Positions 53,568-63,829 of a DNA stretch of 64,000 bases are shown here, piece after piece. Both the position numbers and the translations under genes were made by a program. The stretch comes from Clostridium sp. DSM 17811 (GTDB lineage Bacteria > Bacillota > Clostridia > Clostridiales > Clostridiaceae). The notes beneath the pieces are model-generated. The model was given only the letters and a program-made list of their open reading frames with translations, did not search any database and was not told the origin of the DNA. Positions within the stretch are counted from its first letter, which is position 1, and each line of letters starts with the position of its first letter. Location of the stretch: the NCBI RefSeq assembly GCF_018861905.1, contig NZ_JAHLDU010000003.1, positions 62,001 through 126,000 of the forward strand. Direction: 5' to 3'.

Positions 53568-54761
53568 ATGAAAATATTAGTTATAAACTGTGGAAGTTCA
53601 TCGCTTAAGTACCAATTAATAGATATGGAAAATGAACAATGCGTAGCCCTGGGATTAGTTGAGAGAATAGCAACAAAGAAATCAATATTAACTCAAAAGG
53701 TTGATGGAAAGAAATACATTATTGAAGAGCCTATGGAAAACCATACAGATGCTATTAGAGTGGTACTTGGAGCACTTGTAGATCACGAACATGGAGTTAT
53801 TAAAGACTTATCTGAAATAGGTGCAGTCGGACATAGAGTAGTTCATGGTGGAGAAAAGTATGCAAATTCAGTTATACTTAATGATGAAGTAATGAAAGGT
53901 TTAGAAGAGTGTACAAAACTTGCACCTCTTCACAATCCAGCTAATATAATTGGAATTAATGCTTGCAAAGCATTGATGCCAAATACGAAAATGGTGGCGG
54001 TATTTGATACTGCATTCCATCAAACTATTCCAGAGGTCGCATATATATACCCACTTCCATATTGGCTTTATACTGACCATAGTGTTAGAAAATATGGATT
54101 CCATGGAACGTCTCACAAATATGTTTCAGATAAAGCTGCAGAAATGATGGGTAAGGATATAAAAAAATTAAAATTAATAACTTGTCATTTAGGAAATGGA
54201 GCAAGTATTTCTGCGATTCAAAATGGTAAGTCAGTAGAGACAAGTATGGGATTCACTCCACTTGAAGGAATGGCTATGGGCACTAGATGTGGAAGTATAG
54301 ACCCAGCTATATTAATATATATGATGAAAGAATTGAAATTAACAGTTGATGAAGTAGATAACTTAATGAACAAAGAGTCAGGTCTTTTAGGTGTATCAGG
54401 AGTAAGTAGTGACTTTAGAGATGTAAATTCAGCTGCAACAAATGATGGAAATCAAAGAGCCCAACTCGCAATTGATATATTTTGTTATAAAGCTAAGAAA
54501 TTTATAGGTGCTTATGCAGCAGTAATGGGCGGAGTAGATGCAATTATATTTACAGCCGGACTTGGTGAAAATTCTTCTAGAATAAGAGAGGGAGTATGTA
54601 AGGGCCTAGAATTTTTGGGAGCAGTTTTAGATAAGTCAAAAAATAATGTTTCAGGAATTGAAGCCGAAGTAAACACCGATGATTCGAAAACTAAAATATT
54701 AGTTATACCAACGAATGAAGAACTAGTAATTGCAAGAGACACTATGGCTCTTATAAAATAA
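53568..54761 (+). CDS. ackA: Acetate kinase
   Basis: 397 residues from the second ATG ([16 protein letters not shown]), at better distance from GAGGGG than the ATG at 53562. ASKHA fold; [18 protein letters not shown] and [12 protein letters not shown] are present with the catalytic Arg and His residues, and [10 protein letters not shown] near the end. It makes ATP and acetate from acetyl phosphate. Confidence 0.95.
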   Translation: MKILVINCGSSSLKYQLIDMENEQCVALGLVERIATKKSILTQKVDGKKYIIEEPMENHTDAIRVVLGALVDHEHGVIKDLSEIGAVGHRVVHGGEKYANSVILNDEVMKGLEECTKLAPLHNPANIIGINACKALMPNTKMVAVFDTAFHQTIPEVAYIYPLPYWLYTDHSVRKYGFHGTSHKYVSDKAAEMMGKDIKKLKLITCHLGNGASISAIQNGKSVETSMGFTPLEGMAMGTRCGSIDPAILIYMMKELKLTVDEVDNLMNKESGLLGVSGVSSDFRDVNSAATNDGNQRAQLAIDIFCYKAKKFIGAYAAVMGGVDAIIFTAGLGENSSRIREGVCKGLEFLGAVLDKSKNNVSGIEAEVNTDDSKTKILVIPTNEELVIARDTMALIK

Positions 54762-54789
54762 AATTACTAAATTCTATGATAAATAATTC

Positions 54790-54818
54790 TTGACTTTTTA
54801 TTGTATTGTTTATATAAT
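54790..54818 (+). promoter_or_regulatory. Promoter of the yceD-rpmF unit
   Basis: TTGACT, 17-base spacer, TATAAT: nearly consensus, as expected for ribosomal protein genes. The leader to yceD is about 140 bases. Confidence 0.75.
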
Positions 54819-54965
54819 AGACTGTGTTTGAAGTAAGTAAAAAACAATTTAGTTAGGAGGGACGCAGAAGCTTTGCTCGAGCTGTATAATTTTTTTATAC
54901 AAGATATAGAGATTTTCTTTATATGAGAAAAATCAATTAATATTTGGTTTTTCAGAGTGGATAGT
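54819..54965 (+). other. Long leader of yceD-rpmF with a strong ribosome site and possible leader peptide
   Basis: The leader holds an AGGAGGG (54855-54861) followed by a 17-codon frame starting TTG at 54873 and ending TGA at 54924-54926, and a small palindrome GCTCGAGC with a tgtata...tataca hairpin. It could be a leader peptide or RNA control element, but nothing known was matched. Confidence 0.35.
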
Positions 54966-55466
54966 ATGGTAATAGACGTTTCAGAATTATTTAGTAATAA
55001 AAAAGCAAGAAAAGAAATTGATTTAGATTTAGAAAAAGCTAAGTTTTGCTATGATAATGAATTTATACAATTTTCTAAACCAGTTAAAATGCATTTGACT
55101 TTAAAATCTAATGATGATGATATAGATTTAACTGGAAGTATTGATACAGAACTATTACTTGCTTGTTCTAGGTGTCTTGAGACCTTTTCTTATTTAATAC
55201 ATATTGAATTAAATGAAAGATTGTCGAAAACTCTAAAGAGTGAAGATGAGGATATTATTTTTATTGAAGATGATAGATTAGATTTAAATGAGATTGTGGA
55301 AAATAATATCATTTCTATTCTGCCTATAAAAAGACTTTGTAATAAAGATTGTAAAGGCTTATGCCATCAGTGTGGAATTAATTTAAATCATAATACATGT
55401 AATTGTGTTATTGATGATATTGATCCAAGGTTGGCAAAATTAAAAAATTTGTTTTCAACTGATTAA
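54966..55466 (+). CDS. yceD: YceD/DUF177 family protein
   Basis: 166 residues from ATG (a GTG three codons earlier is possible; the ribosome site is weak). N-terminal DVSELFSNKKARKEIDLDL, then Cys-containing LLLACSRCLETFSY and a second Cys group KDCKGLCHQCGINLN, a probable zinc site. YceD proteins always precede rpmF and are involved in 23S rRNA/large-subunit assembly. The L32 gene follows after 12 bases. Confidence 0.88.
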   Translation: MVIDVSELFSNKKARKEIDLDLEKAKFCYDNEFIQFSKPVKMHLTLKSNDDDIDLTGSIDTELLLACSRCLETFSYLIHIELNERLSKTLKSEDEDIIFIEDDRLDLNEIVENNIISILPIKRLCNKDCKGLCHQCGINLNHNTCNCVIDDIDPRLAKLKNLFSTD

Positions 55467-55478
55467 GGAGGTGTTACA

Positions 55479-55664
55479 ATGGGAAATCCTGCTAGAAAAT
55501 TTTCTAAAGGTAGAAGAGATTCTCGAAGAGCGCAAACATTTAAACTTGGTTTACCAGGAATAGTTGAATGTCCTCAATGCCACGATATGAAGCTTGCTCA
55601 CAGAGTATGTAAAAACTGTGGATATTACAAAAATAGAGAAGTTGTTTCAATGGAACAAAAATAA
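55479..55664 (+). CDS. rpmF: Ribosomal protein L32
   Basis: 61 residues behind AAGGAGGTG. The start MGNPARKFSKGRRDSRRAQ and the zinc-binding ECPQCHDMKLAHRVCKNCG (four Cys) are typical. A terminator follows within a few bases. Confidence 0.95.
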   Translation: MGNPARKFSKGRRDSRRAQTFKLGLPGIVECPQCHDMKLAHRVCKNCGYYKNREVVSMEQK

Positions 55665-55665
55665 A

Positions 55666-55695
55666 AAGGAAAGTCGAAAGACTTTCTTTTTTGTT
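55666..55695 (+). terminator. Intrinsic terminator after rpmF
   Basis: Seven-bp stem (gaaagtc / gactttc) with a GAAA tetraloop and a T run. Confidence 0.85.
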
Positions 55696-55791
55696 TTTAA
55701 ATACAAATATAATTATATTTGCATTTTAGCATTGTTAAGACTATAGATATTTAAATAATATGGTATATAATATAAGTAAACAAATAAATAA

Positions 55792-55827
55792 CCAAGTAAA
55801 TAAATAGATATTTATTCGTTTATTTGG
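55792..55827. repeat. AT-rich inverted repeat upstream of plsX
   Basis: Inner perfect arms aataaata / tatttatt (55799-55806, 55809-55816) inside imperfect outer arms (ccaa...ttgg). It lies about 24 bases before the plsX ATG and just downstream of a TATAAT (55766-55771). It may be a control site for lipid genes; it does not resemble the known Bacillus FapR box. Confidence 0.45.
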
Positions 55828-55850
55828 AAGATTCAAAGTGAGGTCTTAAA

Positions 55851-56858
55851 ATGGTAGTTGTTGTAGATGGAATGGGTGGAGATTTCTCTCCAAATGCTGT
55901 GGTTGAAGGTTGTATTGCAGCTATAAAAGAATACGATATAAATATATTAATAACTGGCAGTGAAGATTTAATAAGAGAAGAGTTAAAAAAGCATACCTAT
56001 GATACTAATAAAATAAAAATTATTAATGCCACAGAAGTTATTCATGTAAGTGAGCATCCGGTAATGGCTCTTAAGCGTAAAAAGGATTCTAGTTTAGTGA
56101 GGGCATTAAATCTTGTGAAAAGTGGAGAGGCAGATGCCGTTATTTCAGCGGGAAGTACGGGCGCGTTTTTGGCTGGATGTACGCTTATAGTGGGAAGAAT
56201 AAAGGGGATAGATAGACCAGCACTCGCACCGGTAATGCCAGGTAAAAAAATGCCTTTTATGATTATTGATTGTGGAGCAAATGCAGAGTGCAAACCCAAT
56301 TATTTATTGCAATTTGGAATTATGGGGAAAATATATTTTGAAAATATTTTAAATGTAGTTAATCCATCTGTAGGGCTTGTAAATATAGGGACGGAAGAAG
56401 AAAAGGGTAATGAACTTTCTAAAGCAACATTTAAGTTATTGAAGGAAGCAAATTTAAATTTTGTAGGCAATGTGGAAGCTAGAGAAATTCCAACTGGAGA
56501 TGTTAATGTTTTAGTATGTGATGGGTTCACTGGAAATGTAATTTTAAAATTATATGAAGGTACTGTTGCTACTATATTTGATTTATTGAAAACAAGTATA
56601 ATGGCATCATTTAGAAGTAAGATTGGCGGCATGTTGTTAAAGCCAGTCTTTAAAAAGTTTAAAAAAGATTTCGATTATAAAGAATATGGTGGAGCTGCAT
56701 TTCTTGGAGTAAATGGTATTTGCATAAAAGCTCATGGAAGTTCAGATGCCAAAGCTTTTAAAAATGCAATTAAACAGGCAACAATATTTTATGAAAATAA
56801 TGTTGTTGACAAATTAAAACTAGAAATTGAAAAGCTATCAGATAAGGGAAAAGTATAA
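55851..56858 (+). CDS. plsX: Phosphate acyltransferase PlsX
   Basis: 335 residues. Signatures are [41 protein letters not shown] and [12 protein letters not shown]. It makes acyl-phosphate from acyl-ACP for PlsY in phospholipid synthesis. Followed by acpP, its acyl donor; fabD and fabG, often placed between, are absent. Weak site AGTGAGG before the ATG. Confidence 0.94.
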   Translation: MVVVVDGMGGDFSPNAVVEGCIAAIKEYDINILITGSEDLIREELKKHTYDTNKIKIINATEVIHVSEHPVMALKRKKDSSLVRALNLVKSGEADAVISAGSTGAFLAGCTLIVGRIKGIDRPALAPVMPGKKMPFMIIDCGANAECKPNYLLQFGIMGKIYFENILNVVNPSVGLVNIGTEEEKGNELSKATFKLLKEANLNFVGNVEAREIPTGDVNVLVCDGFTGNVILKLYEGTVATIFDLLKTSIMASFRSKIGGMLLKPVFKKFKKDFDYKEYGGAAFLGVNGICIKAHGSSDAKAFKNAIKQATIFYENNVVDKLKLEIEKLSDKGKV

Positions 56859-56910
56859 TCTGGATACTGATGATTATTATGTAACATAAAATACAAGGAG
56901 GTGAAAAATT

Positions 56911-57141
56911 ATGTTTGAGGAAATTAGAGTGTGCATATCATCACAATTAAATATAGACGAGGAAGAAATAAAAATAGAATCATCTTTTATGAATGATTTA
57001 GGTGCAGATTCACTTGATATTGTAGAATTGATTATGGAACTTGAGGAAAAATATGATATAGAAATTCCTGATGAAGATGTTGAAAAAATTGTCACTGTTG
57101 GTGATATAGTAGAATATATTAAAGCTCATTCTGAGGAATAA
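56911..57141 (+). CDS. acpP: Acyl carrier protein
   Basis: 76 residues, acidic. The phosphopantetheine Ser lies in [20 protein letters not shown], the ACP signature. Strong AAGGAGGTG site. It carries acyl chains in fatty acid synthesis and feeds PlsX; it lies before rnc, as in many bacteria. Confidence 0.95.
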   Translation: MFEEIRVCISSQLNIDEEEIKIESSFMNDLGADSLDIVELIMELEEKYDIEIPDEDVEKIVTVGDIVEYIKAHSEE

Positions 57142-57188
57142 GTGATATAACTGCGGATAAAATAAACTTCCGAGAAGGAGTAATGATT

Positions 57189-57890
57189 ATGAAAAATGAT
57201 ATACAATTACAGGACCTTGAAAATAAACTGAAATTAAATTTTAGTGATAAGGATTTATTAAAAACTGCAATTACCCATAGTTCTTATGCAAATCAAAAAA
57301 AGAAAGTTGAGTTTAATGAAAGACTCGAGTTCTTAGGGGATTCAGTATTGCAGCTTATAATATCTGAACACTTATATAGTCGTTTTACGCAGAAACCTGA
57401 AGGTTATTTAACTAAAATTAGGTCACTGATAGTGTGCGAAAATTCGCTTTGTGATATAGCCAATAGTTGGGAACTTGGTTTATATATGAACATGAGTAAG
57501 GGGGAAGAAATTACTGGCGGTAGAAATAGAGTGTCTATACTCGCCGATTGTGTTGAAGCAGTGCTTGCTGCTATATATCTAGATAAAGGAATAGAATATT
57601 CTAAGGAGTTTATACTTAATAACTTTAAAACAACTATTGAGAAAGCAATTAATAATGAGATAATTTTAGATTATAAGACAAAACTTCAAGAGATATTTCA
57701 GCAAAATGGAGAAGTTAATATCCGTTATGAGCTTGTAAAATTTGAAGGACCACCTCATAGACGAAAGTTTTTTGTTAATATTTTGATAAATGATTGTTTG
57801 AAAGGTTCAGGGCAAGGGTTTAGCAAAAAAGAAGCAGAACAAAATGCAGCTAAAGAGGTTATGGAAAGCACGGATGATGTACATGAGTAA
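57189..57890 (+). CDS. rnc: Ribonuclease III
   Basis: 233 residues from the second ATG, 8 bases after AAGGAG (the first at 57183 is only 2 bases away). RNase III domain with ERLEFLGDSVLQLIISEHLY (metal-binding Glu and Asp) and LADCVEAVLAAIYLD; C-terminal dsRNA-binding domain with FSKKEAEQNAAKEVM. It processes rRNA precursors and double-stranded RNA. Confidence 0.95.
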   Translation: MKNDIQLQDLENKLKLNFSDKDLLKTAITHSSYANQKKKVEFNERLEFLGDSVLQLIISEHLYSRFTQKPEGYLTKIRSLIVCENSLCDIANSWELGLYMNMSKGEEITGGRNRVSILADCVEAVLAAIYLDKGIEYSKEFILNNFKTTIEKAINNEIILDYKTKLQEIFQQNGEVNIRYELVKFEGPPHRRKFFVNILINDCLKGSGQGFSKKEAEQNAAKEVMESTDDVHE

Positions 57891-58992
57891 TTTGCATTAT
57901 ATTATTCCTATATTTGTACCGCATGAAGGCTGCCCCCATGAGTGTGTGTTTTGTAATCAAGATAGTATAACAGGAACAAAATCGAAAGTCGATGCAATGT
58001 ATGTGGAAAAAACAATAAATGAATACCTTGAAACAATAAAGAATGATGATGCTATCATTGAAGTGTCCTTTTTTGGAGGGACATTTACAGCTATAAAAAT
58101 AGAAAAACAAATAGAATTATTAACTGTTGCTAAAAAGTTTAAAGATAATAATAAAATAAAATACATTAGGTTATCTACAAGACCGGATTACATTGATGAT
58201 AATATATTAAAAAATTTAAAAAAGTACTCTGTAGATATTATAGAACTTGGAGTCCAATCTATGGATGAAGAGGTGCTGTTAAAATCTGGACGGGGTCATA
58301 CTGCGTCAGATGTAGAATATGCATCTAAGCTTATAAGGCAATATGGTTTCACTTTAGGACATCAAATAATGATAGGCCTTCCAGGAGATAATATAACTAA
58401 AGATATTGAGACAACTAAAAGAGTTATTGCTCTTAAACCAGATATTTGCCGTATATATCCTGCTCTTGTGATTAAAAACACTCAAATGGAAAGAATGTAC
58501 ATAGAGCATAAGTTTAACCCTTATTCACTAAGTGAGGCGGTAAATATAAGTAAGGTTATTTATATTATGTTGACCCAAAACCAAATAAATGTTATTAGAA
58601 TAGGATTACAACCTACAAGCGAGATATCAGAGGGACATGATCTTGTTGCGGGTCCATTTCACCCTGCATTTAGAGAGCTAGTTGAGGGTAGTATATATAG
58701 TGATTTAATATATGATGTTATTATGAATAGTTTTAATAAAGAAATTATTTATGATAGGGCTTTAGTAAAAATTAATCCAAAAGATATTTCAAAGCTTTAT
58801 GCTAATGGAAAAATTTATTTTAATGAACTAAAAAATAGATTGAAAACAATTTCTATAGATGTATCTCAAGATATTACAGTTAAACGTGGAAGTCTTAACA
58901 TAAAAATAAAAGAACAGTGTATTATTATGACTATATATGAGTATGTGTCTATAAAGTATAAAAAAAATTCTGATTTAGTGTATAAAATATAA
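57883..58992 (+). CDS. Radical SAM protein, Elp3-like
   Basis: 369 residues if started at the ATG that overlaps the rnc stop (ATGAGTAA); other in-frame starts lie at 57844-57877. The cluster motif is CPHECVFC (C-x3-C-x2-C), followed by FFGGTFTAI and ELGVQSMDEEVL. It fits the Elp3-type group found between rnc and smc in clostridia, but the acetyltransferase half of true Elp3 is absent. Substrate unknown; tRNA modification is a possibility. Confidence 0.78.
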   Translation: MSNLHYIIPIFVPHEGCPHECVFCNQDSITGTKSKVDAMYVEKTINEYLETIKNDDAIIEVSFFGGTFTAIKIEKQIELLTVAKKFKDNNKIKYIRLSTRPDYIDDNILKNLKKYSVDIIELGVQSMDEEVLLKSGRGHTASDVEYASKLIRQYGFTLGHQIMIGLPGDNITKDIETTKRVIALKPDICRIYPALVIKNTQMERMYIEHKFNPYSLSEAVNISKVIYIMLTQNQINVIRIGLQPTSEISEGHDLVAGPFHPAFRELVEGSIYSDLIYDVIMNSFNKEIIYDRALVKINPKDISKLYANGKIYFNELKNRLKTISIDVSQDITVKRGSLNIKIKEQCIIMTIYEYVSIKYKKNSDLVYKI

Positions 58993-59102
58993 TTTCAATT
59001 TTTAAAAGGTTAATAAAATATATATTGCATTCAATAAATTTACAGTAATATATTCTTTTTTTATTTTAAAAAAAATTGAAAAATTAAAATATGAGGTGAC
59101 GT

Positions 59103-59201
59103 ATGAAAAAGGCAAAAAGAGATAAATATACAAAGGTAATAATTTATGGCATTGTTTTTATTTTCACTATAGGTTTTGTATTGCCAATGTTATTCAGGTA
59201 A
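59103..59201 (+). CDS. 32-residue membrane microprotein upstream of smc (DUF4044-like)
   Basis: A 32-codon gene behind GAGGTGAC, ending 16 bases before smc. It has a basic head (MKKAKRDKYTK) and one membrane helix (VIIYGIVFIFTIGFVLPML). The layout resembles small Firmicute DUF4044 proteins, but this is only a pattern match. Its frame ends cleanly before the smc ribosome site, which supports coding. Confidence 0.5.
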   Translation: MKKAKRDKYTKVIIYGIVFIFTIGFVLPMLFR

Positions 59202-59217
59202 AATAGGAGAGTGTTTC

Positions 59218-62200
59218 ATGTTCTTAAAATCAATTGAAATAAGAGGATTTAAATCCTTTGCAGATAAGACGGAGTTAACATTTGAGAAAGGTATTACAGC
59301 AGTAGTTGGGCCTAATGGAAGTGGAAAAAGTAATATCTCGGATGCCGTAAGATGGGTCCTTGGAGAACAAAGTGTACGAAGCCTAAGAGGCGATAAAATG
59401 GAAGATGTTATATTTGCGGGTACACAGTTTAGAAAACCGGTGGGGCTAGCTCAGGTGTCGTTAACGCTTGATAATAGCGAGTCAGAATTGGATATTGATT
59501 ATGCTAATGTAACTATATCGAGAAGATTATATCGTTCAGGAGAAAGTGAATATTTAATAAATAATACATCTTGTAGGTTAAAAGATGTTCAACAGCTTTT
59601 TATGGATACAGGAATAGGAAAAGAAGGATATTCAATTATTGGCCAAGGTAAAATAGATGCTATTTTAAGTGGTAAAGCTGAAGAAAGAAGAAAATTATTT
59701 GAAGAAGCAGCAGGAATTGTTAAGTATAAAACAAGGAAAGAAGAAGCAGAAAAAAGACTAGATAACACAGATCAAAATTTAATTAGAATAAGTGATATCT
59801 TAAGTACTTATGAGGAACGATTAGAACCATTAATGAATGAAAGTGATAAGGCAAAAAGATTTCTAAAGCTTTTCGAAGAATTGAAAAGCAAAGAGGTTAG
59901 CATAATTATTGATTCTATTACTAAAGTAGAAGAAAGAATCAAAGGATTACATGATGAATTAGATAATTTGCAGGTACAAGTTGTAAAAACTACGGAAGAA
60001 AAAATATCTTTTAAGAAAGATGTTGAATTATTAAATGATAAGTTTGAAAAATTTGAAAATAAAAGCCAGGAAGAAAAACAATTATTTTATGATAATAAGA
60101 TAATATATCAAAATAATATTTCACAAATAAATATTCTTCATGAGAGAATAGAAAATTTGGAAAAAGTCATTGATAAAACAACTAATGAAAGTTGTATAAC
60201 TCATAAAAGTTTGTTAGAACTTAAAAATAATAACACAAAAGCCGAGGACTCATTAAATAATATAAAAAATATTCAAATAGAAATAGATGAAGGAATCAAA
60301 TCAGAAGAAATAAAAATAAAAACGATTCAGGAAAACATAGAAATTGAAAGCAATGAAATTAAATCGCTTAAGGAAGAAAAGCAAAATAATATTAACGGAA
60401 ATATGGTGTCTAGCAATAGTTTGTTATTATTAAATAATAATATAGATATATCTAAAAATAGACTGATTATGCTTACAAATACTATTGAAGACCTTGAAAA
60501 TTCAATAAAAGTGAACCTTACTACAAAAATAACGTTTGAAAATGAAATGAAAGAAGTAAGGCACAAAATAATACAATGTCAAAGTAAACTTGATGAAAAT
60601 AAAATCGAAATTATTAAACTTCAAAATATTTTAGCTATAGATGAAAAAGATATGAAGAATTGTAGTTTTAAAATTAACAAAGCGGAAGCTAATTTTAATG
60701 TACTTACAATGCTCGAGAAAAAACATGAAGGTTATAATAAATCGGTAAAGAACTTAATGCAAAACGTTAATGAAGGTAAGATAGGTAATGTTCATGAATG
60801 TTTTGTACTTGGTGAAATTATAAGGGTCGAAAAGTATTTGGAAGTGGCTTTAGAAATTGCTTTGGGTGGTACTATATCACACATAATAACTAAAGATGAA
60901 AATGTGGCAAGATTATTAATAAATTATTTAAAAGCAAATAAACTTGGACGTGCGACATTTTTACCCTTAAACATTATTAAAGGCAGAAAGATTATCATTG
61001 ATAATGAAACTAAAAGTAATTCAGGTTTTGTAGGAATAGCAAGCGAACTTATAGAGTATGATAAAAAATTTAGTGAGGTTATGGCATTTATTTTAGGTAG
61101 AACAATTATTTGTAAAGATATGGATTCAGCTTTACAGATATCAAAATGTAATAATCATAGGATTAAAATTGTTACGCTATCGGGTGAGATTATAAATGTT
61201 GGCGGGTCACTAACTGGTGGAAGTATATATACAAAAACTTCAAGTATAATTGGAAGAAAAAGAGAACTTAAAGAATTAGATAAGGATTTATCAACTCTAA
61301 AAAAAGAAAATATTATTTATCTAGAAAAAATAAAAAAAGGTAAAACTGAAATTTTAAGATATGATGATGAAAATTTAAAAATTAGAGAAAAAATTCACTT
61401 TGAAAACATCGAGGTAGCAAAAAAAGAGGCTAAAATAAACTCAATAGTGGATGATACAAATAGATTGCAAAGCAATAGTAAAAATTCAAAGATTGAAAAA
61501 TCTTTAGAAGATAATAAACTTAAAAAAGGATATATAGAAATTGAAGAAAAGAATATGCTAGTTACTAAGTTCACGCATTTAAAAGACGAAATAGATGAAA
61601 ATTTAAATAGAATTGAATTTAAATTAAAAGATAAATTGCAAGAAATTGACAATATAAAAGAAGTAATTACAGAGTCTAAGATAAAAAAAGCGCAAGTCTA
61701 TGAGACGTTACGTAATAAGGAGTCTGAAATTAAAAGATTGAATTTAGACATAGTATCTCGAAGTGAAAAGATAATTATATATTCTAGAGAAATAGAAGAA
61801 GCTATAAAAAATAAAGAAACAAGTGTATGTTCAATTCAAAGTGTAGAAAAAAAGGCAAATGAAATATTGATTAACATAGAAGAAATGAAAAAAAACTTTG
61901 ATGATTATGAAATTCAAAGGATTAAGATTAAAGATAATATAAAAACAAATGTGGATCAGTTTGATAATGTTACGTCGATACTTGAAAAAACGGAAAAAAG
62001 TTTATATAAGTGTCAATTAGCTCTAGCAAAAGTAAGTATGGAAAAGGATAATTACTATAAAAAATTAAATGAAGACTTTGAACTAACATATGCGGAGGCT
62101 CTAATATTTAAAAAAGAAATTGATGATATTTATAAGCTTAAAAATGAAATAGCAAAATTAAAAGAGGATATAACACTTCTCGGTAAAATAAATGTAAGCG

Positions 62201-62772
62201 CTATTGAAGAGTATAAAGAGGTCAAAGACAAATATACATTTATGAATGGTCAAAAGGAAGACTTAGTATCAGCTAAAAATGAATTATTGACTGTAATAAG
62301 TGGAATGACACAAAAAATGAAAAAAATATTTGCGGAAAATTTTATTATATTAAGAAAAAATTTTAATGAGACATTCATGGAGTTATTTAAAGGTGGTAGC
62401 GCAGATTTAATACTTACAGAGGGCGATGAACTTACAGCAAAAATCGACATAAACGTTCAGCCACCAGGGAAAAAACTTCAAAATATAAGTTTGATGTCTG
62501 GTGGGGAAAAAGTTTTATCAGCGATTGCATTATTATTTGCAATACTTAAGATGAAGCCAACACCATTTTGTATTTTGGATGAAATAGAGGCAGCACTCGA
62601 TGATGCAAACGTTGTTAGATACGCAGAGTTTTTAAAGAGGTTTGCGGACAATGTTCAGTTCATTATAATAACTCACAGGAAAGGAACTATGGAGGCTGGA
62701 GATGTATTATATGGTGTTACCATGGAAGAGAAGGGTGTGTCAAAAATAGTATCCATTGATTTAAAAAAGTAA
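59218..62772 (+). CDS. smc: Chromosome segregation protein SMC
   Basis: 1184 residues from the ATG behind AGGAGAG (a longer frame from 59176 overlaps the microgene). Walker A GPNGSGKSN (31-39), long coiled coils, hinge at about 510-660 (VLGEIIRVEKYLEVALEIAL, and SLTGGS), and the C-terminal signature LMSGGEKVLSAIALLFAI with Walker B CILDEIEAALDD. Forms condensin with ScpA and ScpB (9.8-11.2 kb). Next to ftsY as in most Firmicutes. Confidence 0.96.
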   Translation: MFLKSIEIRGFKSFADKTELTFEKGITAVVGPNGSGKSNISDAVRWVLGEQSVRSLRGDKMEDVIFAGTQFRKPVGLAQVSLTLDNSESELDIDYANVTISRRLYRSGESEYLINNTSCRLKDVQQLFMDTGIGKEGYSIIGQGKIDAILSGKAEERRKLFEEAAGIVKYKTRKEEAEKRLDNTDQNLIRISDILSTYEERLEPLMNESDKAKRFLKLFEELKSKEVSIIIDSITKVEERIKGLHDELDNLQVQVVKTTEEKISFKKDVELLNDKFEKFENKSQEEKQLFYDNKIIYQNNISQINILHERIENLEKVIDKTTNESCITHKSLLELKNNNTKAEDSLNNIKNIQIEIDEGIKSEEIKIKTIQENIEIESNEIKSLKEEKQNNINGNMVSSNSLLLLNNNIDISKNRLIMLTNTIEDLENSIKVNLTTKITFENEMKEVRHKIIQCQSKLDENKIEIIKLQNILAIDEKDMKNCSFKINKAEANFNVLTMLEKKHEGYNKSVKNLMQNVNEGKIGNVHECFVLGEIIRVEKYLEVALEIALGGTISHIITKDENVARLLINYLKANKLGRATFLPLNIIKGRKIIIDNETKSNSGFVGIASELIEYDKKFSEVMAFILGRTIICKDMDSALQISKCNNHRIKIVTLSGEIINVGGSLTGGSIYTKTSSIIGRKRELKELDKDLSTLKKENIIYLEKIKKGKTEILRYDDENLKIREKIHFENIEVAKKEAKINSIVDDTNRLQSNSKNSKIEKSLEDNKLKKGYIEIEEKNMLVTKFTHLKDEIDENLNRIEFKLKDKLQEIDNIKEVITESKIKKAQVYETLRNKESEIKRLNLDIVSRSEKIIIYSREIEEAIKNKETSVCSIQSVEKKANEILINIEEMKKNFDDYEIQRIKIKDNIKTNVDQFDNVTSILEKTEKSLYKCQLALAKVSMEKDNYYKKLNEDFELTYAEALIFKKEIDDIYKLKNEIAKLKEDITLLGKINVSAIEEYKEVKDKYTFMNGQKEDLVSAKNELLTVISGMTQKMKKIFAENFIILRKNFNETFMELFKGGSADLILTEGDELTAKIDINVQPPGKKLQNISLMSGGEKVLSAIALLFAILKMKPTPFCILDEIEAALDDANVVRYAEFLKRFADNVQFIIITHRKGTMEAGDVLYGVTMEEKGVSKIVSIDLKK

Positions 62773-62824
62773 GGGCTTATAATAATCATTTTGCGTTTTA
62801 AAGTATAAACAAGGAGGACTTGAA

Positions 62825-63730
62825 ATGTTTGGAGGATTTTTTGATAAATTAAAAGATGGATTAGCAAAGACTAGAAATAGCATTACAGAAAAAGTTAGTG
62901 AAGTATTAAAGTTGGCAATTACAATTGATGATGAATTGTATGAGGAACTAGAGGAAATATTAATTACATCAGATATAGGTGTAGATACTTCTGTTTATGT
63001 AATTGAAAAACTTAGAAAAAGAGTAAGGGAATTAAAAATAAAAGACCCATCAGAGATTATACCATGTTTAAAAGAAGTTTTAATGGATATATTAGGTGAA
63101 GAGCAAATAAAGGATGTAGAGCTACCAAAGGTAATTTTAGTAATAGGAGTTAATGGAGTAGGGAAAACTACTTCCATTGGTAAAATGGCATCATCATTAA
63201 AGTCTAAAAAGTATAAAGTTCTTATTGCTGCAGCAGATACATTTAGAGCAGCGGCAATTGATCAGTTAGAAATTTGGAGTAGTAGAGCAGAGGTTCCATT
63301 AATAAAACACCAAGAAGGTTCTGATCCTGCGGCTGTAGTTTTTGATGCTGTTCAAGCAGCTAAAGCTAGAAAAATTGATGTGCTAATTTGTGATACAGCA
63401 GGAAGACTTCATAACAAAAAAAATCTTATGGATGAATTAGCAAAAATAAATAGAGTTATTATAAGGGAGTACAGTGAGGCCCATATGGAAACACTACTAG
63501 TTATTGATGCAACTACTGGTCAAAATGGAATTCAACAAGCTAAACAGTTCATGGAGATATGTCCCATTGATGGTATAATACTAACTAAATTAGATGGCAC
63601 GGCCAAAGGTGGCGTTGTAATATCAATTAAAAATCAACTTAATATACCTGTTAAATATATAGGCGTTGGTGAGGGGATTGATGATTTACAAGAGTTTAAT
63701 TCTAAAGATTTCGTAGAGGCTTTGTTTTAA
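62825..63730 (+). CDS. ftsY: Signal recognition particle receptor FtsY
   Basis: 301 residues, short acidic-domain form. NG domain: GVNGVGKTTSIGKMA (P-loop), ADTFRAAAIDQLE, DTAGRLHNKKNLMDEL and TKLDGTAKGG. It docks ribosome-SRP complexes to the membrane. Before ylxM, and ffh would be expected beyond the window edge. Confidence 0.96.
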   Translation: MFGGFFDKLKDGLAKTRNSITEKVSEVLKLAITIDDELYEELEEILITSDIGVDTSVYVIEKLRKRVRELKIKDPSEIIPCLKEVLMDILGEEQIKDVELPKVILVIGVNGVGKTTSIGKMASSLKSKKYKVLIAAADTFRAAAIDQLEIWSSRAEVPLIKHQEGSDPAAVVFDAVQAAKARKIDVLICDTAGRLHNKKNLMDELAKINRVIIREYSEAHMETLLVIDATTGQNGIQQAKQFMEICPIDGIILTKLDGTAKGGVVISIKNQLNIPVKYIGVGEGIDDLQEFNSKDFVEALF

Positions 63731-63777
63731 AAAACATATAAAAAATATAAAAATATGTGCCTGTTAAGTAAAACTAC

Positions 63778-63806
63778 TTGACACCACATTTAAACTCTGA
63801 TATTAT
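63778..63806 (+). promoter_or_regulatory. Promoter of ylxM
   Basis: TTGACA, 17-base spacer, TATTAT; ATG 24 bases later. Confidence 0.75.
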
Positions 63807-63829
63807 ATTATTTGTGAGTCGGTGATGAA

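Noticed and set aside
55792-55827. FapR operator before plsX
   Set aside because: The repeat is made of AAATAAATA arms and does not contain the TTAGTACC-type half sites of the known box; kept only as an unassigned repeat.
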